Assembly (NCBI GenBank): GCA_948469375.1
Contig: CAOKLO010000030.1
Location: forward strand, 1-38,538
Origin: an uncultured bacterium
GTDB lineage: Bacteria > Bacillota > Clostridia > Oscillospirales > Oscillospiraceae
Direction of reading: 5' to 3'
Length of the DNA: 38,538 nt
Position numbers and translations under genes: made by a program. The notes under the pieces are model-generated. The model was not told the origin of the DNA and made no database searches. It saw only the letters and a list, made by a program, of their open reading frames with translations. Within the stretch, counting starts at the first letter, position 1, and every line of letters begins with the position of its first letter. Shown in pieces: positions 17,037 to 25,298 of this stretch.

Positions 17037-18251
17037 TCAGTCCAGCACCCGCAGGGTATTGGACACCTCCAGCCCCGCCAGCTTCTCCGCCAGCGCCCCC
17101 TGGGTCAGCTCGCCCTCGGTGAGGCAGGCGGACTCCACCCCGCCGCTCTCCCGCCGGGCCAGCAGCTTGCAGCCCGGGAACCGGGTGCGCAGCTCGTCCG
17201 CCGTGGCCGCCGCCCGCACATACCAGCGGCTTTTCAGCGCTTCGGCGCCGCAGGCGGCGTCCTCGCCTCCCGGCTCCCAGCTCATGGCCTTGCGGTGGCC
17301 CATGTTCCGGGCCACGTCGATGACGTCCGCCACCACGGCGGAGGCGGTGGGCAGCTTGCCCGCGCCCCGGCCGTAGAACATCACGTCGCCGATGGCGTCC
17401 CCCCGGACGGAAATGGCGTTGAACACGTCCTCCACCCCGGCCAGCGGGTCGGACTGGTCCACCAGATGGGGGGCCACATAGGCGCACACCCGGCCGTCCT
17501 CCCCGTGGATGGCCCGGCCCAGCAGCTTGATCTTTTTGCCCGCGCTCTCGGCGTAGTCCACGTCGGCCAAGGTCACCCCGGTGATGCCCTGGGTGGGCAC
17601 CTGGTCCGGGCTGATGTGCCGCCCAAAAGCGATGTCCGCCAGGATGCAGATCTTCCGGCATGCATCATGGCCCTCCACGTCGGCGGAGGGGTCCCGCTCG
17701 GCATAACCGTTGTCCTGAGCCTCTTTTAAGGCCGCGTCAAAGGTAAGCCCCGCCCGGATCATCCGGGTCAGGATATAGTTGGTAGTGCCGTTGAGAATTC
17801 CGTAAATTTCCAGGATCTCGTTGGCCGCCAGACACTGGGACAGGGGCCGGATGATGGGGATGCCGCCGCCCACGCTGGCCTCAAAGAGGTAGCACACTCC
17901 CTTCTCCTTGGCCAGCTGGGTCAACTCGTAACCCCTGGTCGCCACCAGCTCCTTGTTGGAGGTGACCACGCTCTTGCCCGCCTCCAAGGCCCGGCGAGTG
18001 AAGTCCAGGGCCACGGCGGCCCCGCCGATGGTCTCCACCACAATGTCCACCTCGGGGTCGTTTTCAATGACGGCGAAGTCCTTCACAAAGCGGTCCGCAA
18101 AAGGGCTGTCGGGGAAATCCCGCACATCCAGGATGTATTTCAGCCGAATCAGCCCGCCCGCCTTGCGCTCAATGCTGTTCTCGTGCCCGGTGAGCACCTC
18201 GGCCACGCCGGAGCCCACAGTGCCAAATCCTAATACTGCCACATTTACCAT
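17037..18251 (-). CDS. hom: Homoserine dehydrogenase with C-terminal ACT domain
   Basis: A 404-aa oxidoreductase converting aspartate semialdehyde to homoserine, the branch to threonine and methionine. The N-terminal NAD(P)-binding fold reads VAVLGFGTVGSGVAEVL. The catalytic and substrate domain has TSNKELVATRG, EASVGGGIPIIRPL, GILNGTTNYILT and the conserved YAERDPSADVEGHDACRK block. A shorter ACT-like domain occupies roughly the last 75 residues (YVRAAATADELRTRF...). I chose Met 18251 because the Rossmann motif begins at once and AAGGAAGGA lies upstream. It has its own promoter and is probably co-transcribed with lysC, forming a threonine/lysine precursor operon. Confidence 0.96.
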   Translation of the reverse strand: MVNVAVLGFGTVGSGVAEVLTGHENSIERKAGGLIRLKYILDVRDFPDSPFADRFVKDFAVIENDPEVDIVVETIGGAAVALDFTRRALEAGKSVVTSNKELVATRGYELTQLAKEKGVCYLFEASVGGGIPIIRPLSQCLAANEILEIYGILNGTTNYILTRMIRAGLTFDAALKEAQDNGYAERDPSADVEGHDACRKICILADIAFGRHISPDQVPTQGITGVTLADVDYAESAGKKIKLLGRAIHGEDGRVCAYVAPHLVDQSDPLAGVEDVFNAISVRGDAIGDVMFYGRGAGKLPTASAVVADVIDVARNMGHRKAMSWEPGGEDAACGAEALKSRWYVRAAATADELRTRFPGCKLLARRESGGVESACLTEGELTQGALAEKLAGLEVSNTLRVLD

Positions 18252-18344
18252 AATATCGTCATTCCTTCCTTCGGGCCCTGCCCACAACCCCGGTCATTTC
18301 GGCCCTCAAGCTGAAAAAAAGTTTACTATTTAGAACTTTTTTAT

Positions 18345-18373
18345 ACTATATCATGACTTTGCGGTGTTGGCAA
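18345..18373 (-). promoter_or_regulatory. Sigma-A promoter of hom(-lysC)
   Basis: On the minus strand TTGCCA (18373-18368) and TATAGT (18350-18345) are 17 bp apart, about 95 bp upstream of hom. The leader between is short and I see no terminator hairpin or T-box in it. Confidence 0.65.
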
Positions 18374-18459
18374 TCGTCAACCTCCCTGCTTTTTCACCAA
18401 ACCTTGCTTCTTCACCGCTCTTTTCTTTGGCGGAATAACGCAATAAAGCCCCGGCGTAC

Positions 18460-18494
18460 AAAAGGCCGCCCGCCAGCATAGCTGGCGGACGGCC
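18460..18494 (-). terminator. Terminator of the class A PBP gene
   Basis: A 14-bp stem with one G-T pair (18481-18494 with 18464-18477), a 3-nt loop, and TTTTG on the minus strand, 22 bp after the PBP stop codon. Confidence 0.88.
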
Positions 18495-18515
18495 AAAACA
18501 ACTCGGTTTTCCCCG

Positions 18516-21344
18516 CTATCCGTCGGGCCACATGGGATTTCCCCACTGGTCCACCGGGATATAGGGCTGGTCGGTGGGCGGCACGATGGGCTCGACGCTG
18601 ACCACCGGCGGCTCCATGCTGGGCTGAGGCTCCGCCGTGGGCGGGACAAAGGGGTCATAGGACTGTACCGGCGGCAGGAACGGGTCCTCCGACGCTCCCG
18701 GCTGGGGCTCGTCCGTCTCAGGGGGCTCCGGCGGATCCGGCTCCCAGCCCTCGCCGTGCACATAGCAGTACCGCCGCTCCTCCGGAATGCTGTCGTAATA
18801 GCTCATCAGCGCGCTGGCGTCCCCAATATGCACGGATGAGGAGGCCAGCTCCCGCTCGTATTCCACCATATACACCGTCTTGACGCTCTCCGCCGGACAG
18901 TGCGCCCCGGCCAGGTGATAGCGGCCGATGGGCTCGCCGTTGGCGTTGAGGATGGGGCTGTCCACACAGATTTCCACCGGCACATGGCAGGTACAGGCCC
19001 CGCTGGGCGCGTCGGCGGGAAACAGCCGGAAGGACTGGGCCCGGCTGCCCCGAATGTCGTTGGCACAGGCCGAGGTGGCCAGCTTGCCGCAGTCAATGCA
19101 AATGGAATAGGTGTTCAGCGTACCCGGCACGGGGAATGCCTGATTCTCCTTTCCCTCATGGAGGATGGCCATCACCCTCTGCCACAGCTTCATGGCCGGA
19201 CCATACCGGGAGCCGTTGTCGTTGATCTGCTCGTTCTTCTCGTAGCCAACCCACACCGCGCCGGTGTAGTAGGAGGTGTAGCCGCAGAACCACAGGTCAA
19301 ACTTGCTGTTGGTGGTGCCTGTCTTGCCCGCCACGGTCTGGCCCGGGATTTTTGCCATATAGCCGGTGCCGGAGTTGACCACGTTGGTCAGCATGGAGTT
19401 CATATAATAGGCGGTGGTCGGCTTGATGGGATAAGTGGGCTCCGGCTTGTTGTCCAGCAGCATATTACCGTTGGAGTCCCAGATCTCCAGCACCGTGGTG
19501 GCCTTTTTGAACTCGCCGTTCCGGGGGAAGGTGGCATAGGCTGCGGCCATCTCAAAGGTGGACACGCCCCAGGTCAGGCCGCCCATGGACAGCGGGCTGC
19601 GGTCGATGTCCGACTTGACCTCGCCGATGCTGTTCACATAATAGGGCTCCAGAGAGGTAAAGCCCAGCTTGTTCTCCATAAAGTCGTAGGATGCCTGGGG
19701 CGTGATCAGGTCCACCGTCCGCAGGGCACAGGTGTTCAGAGAGTTTGTCACCGCGTCCAGCACGCTGGTCAGGCCCTTATAGGTGGCCGTCACGTTCAGC
19801 GGCCACACGGAGCCGTTGAGCAGGAAGGGGTTGTCGTCCACCGTGGAGGCGGGGGTAATCAGCCCCATCTCAATGGCCGGGGCATAGACGGACAGGGGCT
19901 TGATGGACGATCCGGGCTGGCGCCAGCTGGTCACGGGCCAGATGGAGCCCCGGTTCACCGTCTTTTCCGCCGTGCTGCCGATGGCCACCACATAGCCGGT
20001 GGAATTGTCCACAATGGAGATGTTGGACATGGCCTGCTGGCCGTTTCTGGACACATAGCCCGCCAGCACCTCCGGGTCGTTGTAAACGGCGTCCACCGCC
20101 GCCTGGACCTCCGGGTCATAGGCGCAAATGATGGTCAGCCCGCCCCCGAGCACCCGGTCCTCACAGGCCTTCTTGTCGTGGCCCGTCGCCGCCATCAGGG
20201 CCTGGGTGGCCTCCCGGATGACCTCCTCCACATACCAGGAGTCCACGCTGGAGGGCTTTTTGTCCTCCACGCCGTCCGGATTTTCCTGGCTGGACCTGTC
20301 CCAGGTGAACACCAGGGTTTCAGCGGCCGCCGCCGCCCGCTCAGACTCGCTGATATAAGCGCCGTTGGGAGAAATCTCCGGGTCAGCCATCTGGGCCAAA
20401 ATCAGCTCCTGCCGGGATTTGTTGTACTCCCGGTTGGTCCACACCGCGCCGTTGTCAAAACGGGTTCCTCCGCAGGTCTCGCATATGTCCGGCTTTTCGG
20501 TCAGGTAATAATCCTTGCAGTCCTGGCAGGTGAAACGCACCACCTCCACGATCCCCTTGGGGGCATACAGAGACGGGTTGTTGGTGATGCCCGCCAGACT
20601 GGCGCACTCGGCCAAGTCCAGCTCCCACACGTTTTTTCCGAAGTAGTACTGAGCCGCCGCCTGAACGCCGTAGCAGCCGTTGCCCAGGTAAATGCGGTTC
20701 ATATAGAGGGTCAGGATGACTTCTTTGTCGTAGTTGCGGTCCAGCTCCAGGGCCGTAAAAATCTCCAGGATTTTCCGGTTGACGGTGACATCGGCCCGTC
20801 CGGTGAGATTTTTAACCAGCTGCTGGTGGATGGTGGAGCCGCCCTGAATGCTGCGCCCGGTGAGCATATAGAGCAGGCCGCCGCCGGTGCGCCTCCAGTT
20901 CACGCCGCTGTGCTCCCAGAAGGTCTTGTCCTCAATGGCAACAAAGGCGTTGATCAAATCCTCCGGAATCTGGCTGTACTCAACGATCTCCCGGTTCTCG
21001 TCGCCCACCAGAGTCTGGAGCTCCACCAGCTCTCCGGTGTTTTTGTCCTCATACTTGATGACCGAGTTCTCGTTGAGGGTATAGGCGGACAGGTCCAGGC
21101 CGGCCTTAGGCAGCACTGAGGTCTTCACATAGACCATTGCAAAGCAAGCCATAAAGCTGCCGGTGATAACTCCCACCAGCAGCAGGGTACCGATAATCTG
21201 GAAAAAGCGGACGATGACGGTCAGCCAAATGGGCCGGCGGCGGCGCGGCTTGCGCGCCTTGGACCGGGACGCCTGGCGCTGCCCGCCGTTCTGGGGCTGG
21301 GGCTCCCGGCGTTCTGGGGCGCGGTTTTGGTTCATATCTGGCAT
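18516..21344 (-). CDS. Class A penicillin-binding protein (PBP1A type) with four-Cys insertion
   Basis: A 942-aa bifunctional peptidoglycan polymerase. A basic cytoplasmic N-terminus (Arg/Lys-rich, about 1-45) is followed by one membrane helix (about 46-70). The GT51 glycosyltransferase domain contains FVAIEDKTFWEHSGVN, GGSTIHQQLVKN, RKILEIFTALELDRNYDK and YLGNGCYGVQAAAQYYFGK. The transpeptidase domain has SSIK (Ser near residue 479), a SLN motif and KTGTT (Lys 674). The C-terminus is Pro/Glu-rich and disordered. Between the domains, residues 273-291 carry CQDC...CETC, a zinc-ribbon-like knuckle not part of the standard fold; further Cys pairs (CIDC, CTC) occur after the transpeptidase domain. 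The start MPDMNQ at 21344 has GGAGGG 7 nt upstream. It is monocistronic with its own promoter and terminator. Confidence 0.94.
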   Translation of the reverse strand: MPDMNQNRAPERREPQPQNGGQRQASRSKARKPRRRRPIWLTVIVRFFQIIGTLLLVGVITGSFMACFAMVYVKTSVLPKAGLDLSAYTLNENSVIKYEDKNTGELVELQTLVGDENREIVEYSQIPEDLINAFVAIEDKTFWEHSGVNWRRTGGGLLYMLTGRSIQGGSTIHQQLVKNLTGRADVTVNRKILEIFTALELDRNYDKEVILTLYMNRIYLGNGCYGVQAAAQYYFGKNVWELDLAECASLAGITNNPSLYAPKGIVEVVRFTCQDCKDYYLTEKPDICETCGGTRFDNGAVWTNREYNKSRQELILAQMADPEISPNGAYISESERAAAAAETLVFTWDRSSQENPDGVEDKKPSSVDSWYVEEVIREATQALMAATGHDKKACEDRVLGGGLTIICAYDPEVQAAVDAVYNDPEVLAGYVSRNGQQAMSNISIVDNSTGYVVAIGSTAEKTVNRGSIWPVTSWRQPGSSIKPLSVYAPAIEMGLITPASTVDDNPFLLNGSVWPLNVTATYKGLTSVLDAVTNSLNTCALRTVDLITPQASYDFMENKLGFTSLEPYYVNSIGEVKSDIDRSPLSMGGLTWGVSTFEMAAAYATFPRNGEFKKATTVLEIWDSNGNMLLDNKPEPTYPIKPTTAYYMNSMLTNVVNSGTGYMAKIPGQTVAGKTGTTNSKFDLWFCGYTSYYTGAVWVGYEKNEQINDNGSRYGPAMKLWQRVMAILHEGKENQAFPVPGTLNTYSICIDCGKLATSACANDIRGSRAQSFRLFPADAPSGACTCHVPVEICVDSPILNANGEPIGRYHLAGAHCPAESVKTVYMVEYERELASSSVHIGDASALMSYYDSIPEERRYCYVHGEGWEPDPPEPPETDEPQPGASEDPFLPPVQSYDPFVPPTAEPQPSMEPPVVSVEPIVPPTDQPYIPVDQWGNPMWPDG

Positions 21345-21442
21345 TTGAGATCCCTCCGATGTATTCAGGCTGTGCAAAGGGGCACAGCGCGGGTCCCTCT
21401 CTCACGACGCCGTATTTTGAATTTCATACGGTAATCGTTGGT

Positions 21443-21471
21443 ATTATACCACGTTCGGCCCGGTTTGTCCA
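21443..21471 (-). promoter_or_regulatory. Sigma-A promoter of the PBP gene
   Basis: On the minus strand TGGACA (21471-21466) and TATAAT (21448-21443) are 17 bp apart, about 100 bp before the PBP start codon. Confidence 0.7.
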
Positions 21472-21540
21472 CCCTATGCAAAACAGCGGGCTTCGGACCC
21501 GCCGCCTCAATCATTTTGCGTGGAAATTTCATGTTCCCTC

Positions 21541-21569
21541 TTGCATTTTCTCTCCGCACCCGTTACAAT
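21541..21569 (+). promoter_or_regulatory. Sigma-A promoter of the DUF1292 gene
   Basis: TTGCAT (21541-21546) and TACAAT (21564-21569) are 17 bp apart, 38 bp upstream of the start codon. It is divergent from the PBP promoter and may also drive the downstream 6S-like RNA. Confidence 0.65.
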
Positions 21570-21606
21570 AGGGGCATAGGCACCCCACAAAAGGAGGAGC
21601 AAGGCC

Positions 21607-21888
21607 ATGAGTGAAGAGTACGGCCCGGATTTCGTCTCCATCACCGACGACGAGGGCAATGAATTTGAACTGGAGCATCTGGGCACACTGGAGTACAACA
21701 GCCAGGAGTATATGGCTTTTGTCCCTGCGGACATGGACGAGGACGACGAGGACTTTGGCCTGATCCTTTTGAAGGTCATCGAGCAGGACGGCGAGTCCCT
21801 GCTGGCGGACGTGGACGATGAGCAGGAGCTGAACGCCGTCTACGAAAAGTTCCTGGAGGAGCTGTTCGAGGACGAGGAAGAGGAATAA
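21607..21888 (+). CDS. DUF1292 (YrzB-like) acidic protein
   Basis: A 93-aa, very acidic protein with no membrane segment. The opening DFVSITDDEGNEFELEHL, the middle SQEYMAFVP and the LLKVIEQDGE...DEQELNAVYEKF pattern are those of the DUF1292 family of Firmicutes. Its molecular role is unknown; in many Firmicutes its gene sits beside a ruvX-like gene, which is not present here. The ribosome binding site AAAAGGAGG precedes the ATG. The gene has its own promoter and is followed directly by a structured RNA. Confidence 0.9.
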   Translation: MSEEYGPDFVSITDDEGNEFELEHLGTLEYNSQEYMAFVPADMDEDDEDFGLILLKVIEQDGESLLADVDDEQELNAVYEKFLEELFEDEEEE

Positions 21889-21892
21889 AGAT

Positions 21893-22105
21893 AGAATACC
21901 CCTGCTGGGTTCTAACTACGTGACCTTGCCCTGTTAAAACCCACATTTCTAAAACGGGACGCCCCCTCGCGCGGTGGTTCGCAGACCTCCCGGCCCTCTT
22001 CGGAGGCACCTGGACGTTGGGAGCGGTAAAACCAAGCGGAGGCGACCCACCTGCATTCTTGTGCAGGTTTTTAATGGGGCGGCACGGCCACAGCGGGGGT
22101 TCTAT
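21893..22105 (+). ncRNA. ssrS: Probable 6S RNA
   Basis: The 430-bp gap after the DUF1292 gene holds a conserved-looking RNA of about 210 nt. Its ends pair in a long closing stem (21893-21905 with 22091-22103, with bulges). Inside, the order of elements follows 6S RNA: a 5' bubble strand, a long GC-rich terminal hairpin (centre near 22000-22020), then the AAAACCAAGCGGAGGCGAC-like stretch and a small hairpin (CCTGCA / TGCAGG near 22049-22064) on the 3' bubble side. These mirror the AAAACUGCGACGACAC segment and downstream hairpin in E. coli 6S. 6S RNA mimics an open promoter and sequesters sigma-A RNA polymerase. A terminator follows at 22119. The ends are approximate and no covariance model was run. 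Confidence 0.7.
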
Positions 22106-22118
22106 TATAAACGCAACC

Positions 22119-22150
22119 AGGCGGAAGGGCCTCGGCCCCTCCGCCTCTTT
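22119..22150 (+). terminator. Terminator after the 6S-like RNA
   Basis: A 13-position stem with one mismatch (22119-22131 / 22134-22146) is followed by a T-rich tail, 14 bp beyond the RNA's closing stem. Confidence 0.8.
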
Positions 22151-22195
22151 ATTGTTTCCCATTTGTGAATTTTCATGAAAGGCCCCATTTTGGCC

Positions 22196-22224
22196 TTGCA
22201 ACCGGTCTTTTCCCATGCTATAAT
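22196..22224 (+). promoter_or_regulatory. Sigma-A promoter of the foldase gene
   Basis: TTGCAA (22196-22201) and a consensus TATAAT (22219-22224) are 17 bp apart, about 95 bp before the start codon at 22320. Confidence 0.78.
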
Positions 22225-22319
22225 ATTGGGCAGCGCTCTGCGGGGGGTGGATATCTTCTCCCGAAAATGCCCGCCGGGCCGCCCGTCACTACACGAAATA
22301 CTGAGAGGATTGATATACC

Positions 22320-23873
22320 ATGAGCGCATCCAGAGAGAAAAAGCAGCGCCAAAGCGCGGGGCCCGACCAGAAGGCCGTCAGGGTCCAGCAGGAGCAGGCC
22401 GCTCGCAGGCGCACCGTCATCATCTACTCCGTGATCGCCGCCGTCATCGCCGTGCTGGTGGCCGCGCTGCTGGTGTGGCGTTCCGGCTTTTTCCAGGCCC
22501 GGGCCTCCGCCGCCACCGTGGGCGACGAGACCCTGTCCACCGCAGAGCTGAGCTTCTATTACTACGACGCCCGCCGCTACACCGTCCAAATGGCCGCTTA
22601 CGGCATCGGCACCTTTGACACCACCAAGACCGACGACGAGCAGTTCAACGAGGCCGAGGGCCAGACCTACCGGGACTACTTCATGGAGCAGGCCTTGGAA
22701 AACGCCCAGCAGCACAAGGCCCTGGCCGAGGAGGCCGTGAACATGGGCCACACCGAGGCCGAGGTCAAGGAGACTGTGGACGCCTATATTACCAGCGTCA
22801 AGGCTCAGGCCACCTCCGGCGGCTACACCTACTCCGCCTACCTGCGGGCCATGTACGGTCCCTATATGACCTCCGGCATTCTGGAGAACCTGTACACCCG
22901 CTATCAGATGGCTGGCTTGGCGGCCAACGACAAGTACGCCGAGCTGTTCGACAGCTACGCCCAGTCCGACCTGGACGCCTACTATGAGGAGAACAAGGAC
23001 AGCCTGGACACCATTGAGTATTCCTCCCTCTACTTCCCCATTGCCACCGTCAGCGAGAAGGACGAGGAGGGCAACGAGCTGGAAGAGGACGAGCTGAACA
23101 AGCTGAAGGAGGAGGCCCAGGCCGACGCCAAGGAGAAGGCCGAGGAGGCCCTGAAGGCTGTGGAGGGCGGCTCCACCTTCCAGTCCCAGATTGACAAGTA
23201 TGAGCTGACCGCCACCACCAACACCGACCACAACAAGGTGGTTGGCGCCAGCAGCGTCAACAGCACCTTCAGTGAGCAGCTGTTTGCCCTGGGCGAGGAC
23301 GAGTGTGAGCTGGTGGAGACCGAAAACGGCTATTACGTCATCTCCTTCCATGGCCGTTATCTGGTGGATGAGCCTACTCGGGACGTGCGTCATATCGCCA
23401 TTCTGGCTGAGAGCACCACGGACGAGAAAGGAAACGCCGTCGCCCCCACCGACGAGGCCTGGGCCGCCGCCAAGGAGAAGATGGACGCCATTGAGGCCGA
23501 GTGGAACGCCGGGGACAAGAGCGAGGACGCCTTCGCCGCCCTGGCTGAGAAGTACAACACCGAGGATGTGGGCGACGACCTGGTGGAGCGCATCGCCAGC
23601 AACAACACCTCCCTGGTGCCCGAGTTCCTCAGCTGGACCTTTGAAGACCATCAGCCCGGCGACACCGGGGTGGTCCAGCACAGCGCGGCGGACTCCGACA
23701 CCAATAAGTACTGGGCCTATCACCTGATGTTCTACGTGGGTGAGAACGAGCCGGTATGGATGGGCACCGCCCGCAGCGCCCTGGCCGGCGAGGCCCAGCA
23801 GACTTGGATCGACGAGCTGTCCGAGGGCTATCCCACCGCGCTGACCGACGGGGCCGACTACCTGGGCAAATAA
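22320..23873 (+). CDS. Membrane-anchored peptidylprolyl isomerase / foldase (PrsA/SurA-like)
   Basis: A 517-aa protein. A charged cytoplasmic tail (1-32) precedes one membrane helix (about 33-53). A SurA/trigger-like N-terminal helical domain follows (starting ATVGDETLSTAELSFYYYD, about 66-220). A charged coiled segment (EEDELNKLKEEAQADAKEKA) comes next, then PPIC-type rotamase regions, the second containing DVRHIAILAE and the LAEKYNTED motif of parvulins. It lacks a lipobox, so unlike B. subtilis PrsA it is held by a helix. Its likely role is folding of exported proteins such as the PBP, protease and SLH proteins in this window (inference). GAGAGG lies upstream of the ATG; a strong terminator follows. 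Confidence 0.82.
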   Translation: MSASREKKQRQSAGPDQKAVRVQQEQAARRRTVIIYSVIAAVIAVLVAALLVWRSGFFQARASAATVGDETLSTAELSFYYYDARRYTVQMAAYGIGTFDTTKTDDEQFNEAEGQTYRDYFMEQALENAQQHKALAEEAVNMGHTEAEVKETVDAYITSVKAQATSGGYTYSAYLRAMYGPYMTSGILENLYTRYQMAGLAANDKYAELFDSYAQSDLDAYYEENKDSLDTIEYSSLYFPIATVSEKDEEGNELEEDELNKLKEEAQADAKEKAEEALKAVEGGSTFQSQIDKYELTATTNTDHNKVVGASSVNSTFSEQLFALGEDECELVETENGYYVISFHGRYLVDEPTRDVRHIAILAESTTDEKGNAVAPTDEAWAAAKEKMDAIEAEWNAGDKSEDAFAALAEKYNTEDVGDDLVERIASNNTSLVPEFLSWTFEDHQPGDTGVVQHSAADSDTNKYWAYHLMFYVGENEPVWMGTARSALAGEAQQTWIDELSEGYPTALTDGADYLGK

Positions 23874-23885
23874 CAAAATACGCAG

Positions 23886-23920
23886 CAGAGGCCGGACAAG
23901 TGCGTCCGGCCTCTGTTTTT
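23886..23920 (+). terminator. Terminator of the foldase gene
   Basis: A perfect 12-bp stem (23886-23897 / 23904-23915) with a 6-nt loop is followed by TTTTT. The next gene's AGGAG ribosome binding site starts on the following bases. Confidence 0.92.
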
Positions 23921-23933
23921 AGGAGCTGATATA

Positions 23934-24710
23934 ATGGAAGAGCAATTTATTCGTACTCAGATGCTGCTGGGCGCTCCCGCCATGGAGCGGCTGGCCCGCA
24001 GCCATGTGGCCGTGCTGGGTCTGGGCGGCGTGGGCGGCTGGTGCGCCGAGGCCCTGTGCCGCTCCGGGGTGGGAGCGCTCACCCTGGCCGATCAGGATAC
24101 GGTATCGGTGAGCAATCTCAACCGCCAGAACGCCGCCTTGTGGTCCACCGTGGGCATGGAAAAGGCGCAGGCCACCGCCCTGCGCCTTCGCGATATCGCG
24201 CCCAATTGTATTCTCCACCCCTTGGCCATCCGGTACGAGGCGGACCGGCGGGAGGAATTCTTCGCCGGAACTTACGATTACATTGTGGACGCCATCGATC
24301 TTGTGAGCTGCAAACTGGACCTGATCAAGACGGCCCACGCCCGGGGCGTCCCCATTATCTCCGCCCTGGGCACCGGCAACAAGCGGGATGCCCAGCAGCT
24401 TCGCATTGCCGACATCTCCCAGACTGAGGGCTGCCCCCTGGCCCGGGTGGTGCGCAAGGAGCTGCGGAAGCAGGGCATTCTCCATCACAAAGTGGTTTTT
24501 TCTCCGGAATTGGCCCGCTCCGCCGAGGATGGGAACGAGGCCCCGCCAACCGGGCGGCGGTCCGTCCCCGCCAGCGCCATGTGGGTGCCCGCAGCGGCGG
24601 GGCTGCTGCTGGCTCAGGCAGTCATTTTGGAGCTTGCGGACGAGCCTGAATATGCTCCCACGCTTTCCCGACCACCCATGCCCCCAGCAGGCCGCACAGG
24701 GAGCCGATGA
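23934..24710 (+). CDS. tcdA: tRNA threonylcarbamoyladenosine dehydratase (ThiF/TcdA family)
   Basis: A 258-aa E1-like adenylating enzyme. The nucleotide-binding motif is AVLGLGGVGGWCAEAL. It is followed by DQDTVSVSNLNRQ (the conserved ND/NRQ adenylation block), a VDAIDLVSCKLDLI segment and the GNKRDA...TEGCPLARVVRKELRK region with the putative catalytic Cys. The C-terminal hydrophobic stretch (AAGLLLAQAVILEL) suggests peripheral membrane contact, as for TcdA/YgdL. It cyclises t6A to ct6A at position 37 of ANN-decoding tRNAs. AGGAG precedes the ATG. The last 89 bp overlap the end of the PAP2 gene on the opposite strand, and no terminator lies between the two genes. Confidence 0.9.
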   Translation: MEEQFIRTQMLLGAPAMERLARSHVAVLGLGGVGGWCAEALCRSGVGALTLADQDTVSVSNLNRQNAALWSTVGMEKAQATALRLRDIAPNCILHPLAIRYEADRREEFFAGTYDYIVDAIDLVSCKLDLIKTAHARGVPIISALGTGNKRDAQQLRIADISQTEGCPLARVVRKELRKQGILHHKVVFSPELARSAEDGNEAPPTGRRSVPASAMWVPAAAGLLLAQAVILELADEPEYAPTLSRPPMPPAGRTGSR

Positions 24711-25188
24711 CCGCTCCCGCCAGTACGTCGCTGGGGAAATGGACCCCGACGTACAGCCGGGACAGGCCCATGACTGCGGCCATGCACACCGCCGTGATCT
24801 TCATCCACCGCTTCGGCGCGGACATGCACACCCCCAGCGCAAAGGCAAAACCGGCGTTGGTGTGGCCGGAGGGGAAGGAATTTGGGTCATGCTCCGGCAC
24901 CAGATTGGCAAAATTCTCAATGACCAGCCAGGGCCTGGGCCGGGACACCAGGGGCTTGATGGTGAAATTCACCACAACCAGCCCAATGAGCATGGCGCAC
25001 AGCGCGGAAAAGCCCGCCTTCCGGGTGGGCTTGAACAGCAGCATCAGCACCCCCAGCACGATAAACAGCATCCCGGTGTTGCCCAGCTGGGTGTACAGCT
25101 TCATGAACGGGTCCAGCAGGGCGCAGCGTATGTGTTCCGCGATCCACACCAGCGCCTGCTCGTCGAATTGCTGAATGAAATCCGGCAT
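24622..25188 (-). CDS. PAP2-family membrane phosphatase
   Basis: A 188-aa membrane protein. Five to six hydrophobic helices carry the three PAP2 signature motifs: KPLVSRPRPW, the central PSGHTNAG, and SRLYVGVHFPSDVL with its catalytic His and Asp. Family members hydrolyse undecaprenyl pyrophosphate or phosphatidate-type lipids at the outer membrane face. Recycling of undecaprenyl carrier would fit the neighbouring wall-glycan genes (inference). I chose Met 25188 because GGAGGG lies 7 nt upstream; an in-frame Met at 25221 lacks such a site. It overlaps tcdA tail to tail and is divergent from the glycosyltransferase-CsaB gene. Confidence 0.92.
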   Translation of the reverse strand: MPDFIQQFDEQALVWIAEHIRCALLDPFMKLYTQLGNTGMLFIVLGVLMLLFKPTRKAGFSALCAMLIGLVVVNFTIKPLVSRPRPWLVIENFANLVPEHDPNSFPSGHTNAGFAFALGVCMSAPKRWMKITAVCMAAVMGLSRLYVGVHFPSDVLAGAVIGSLCGLLGAWVVGKAWEHIQARPQAPK

Positions 25189-25205
25189 CCTTGTCCCTCC
25201 TGACC

Positions 25206-25234
25206 TTGACCATCCGGTCAAAAATATGTATAAT
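25206..25234 (+). promoter_or_regulatory. Sigma-A promoter of the glycosyltransferase-CsaB operon, with a palindrome over the -35
   Basis: TTGACC (25206-25211) and TATAAT (25229-25234) are 17 bp apart. The -35 hexamer forms the left half of a perfect 6-bp inverted repeat, TTGACC-ATCC-GGTCAA (25206-25221), which could be a repressor site. Confidence 0.65.
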
Positions 25235-25248
25235 AAATACGTTCTGTC

Positions 25249-25277
25249 ATTTTACCCCATTCCTTGCCCCAAAGCAA
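25249..25277 (-). promoter_or_regulatory. Possible promoter of the PAP2 gene
   Basis: On the minus strand TTGCTT (25277-25272) and TAAAAT (25254-25249) are 17 bp apart, 61 bp before the start codon. It faces the promoter at 25206-25234, so the two transcripts would run through each other's promoter. Confidence 0.4.
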
Positions 25278-25298
25278 GTTTTTTATGGGAGGTTCCCT

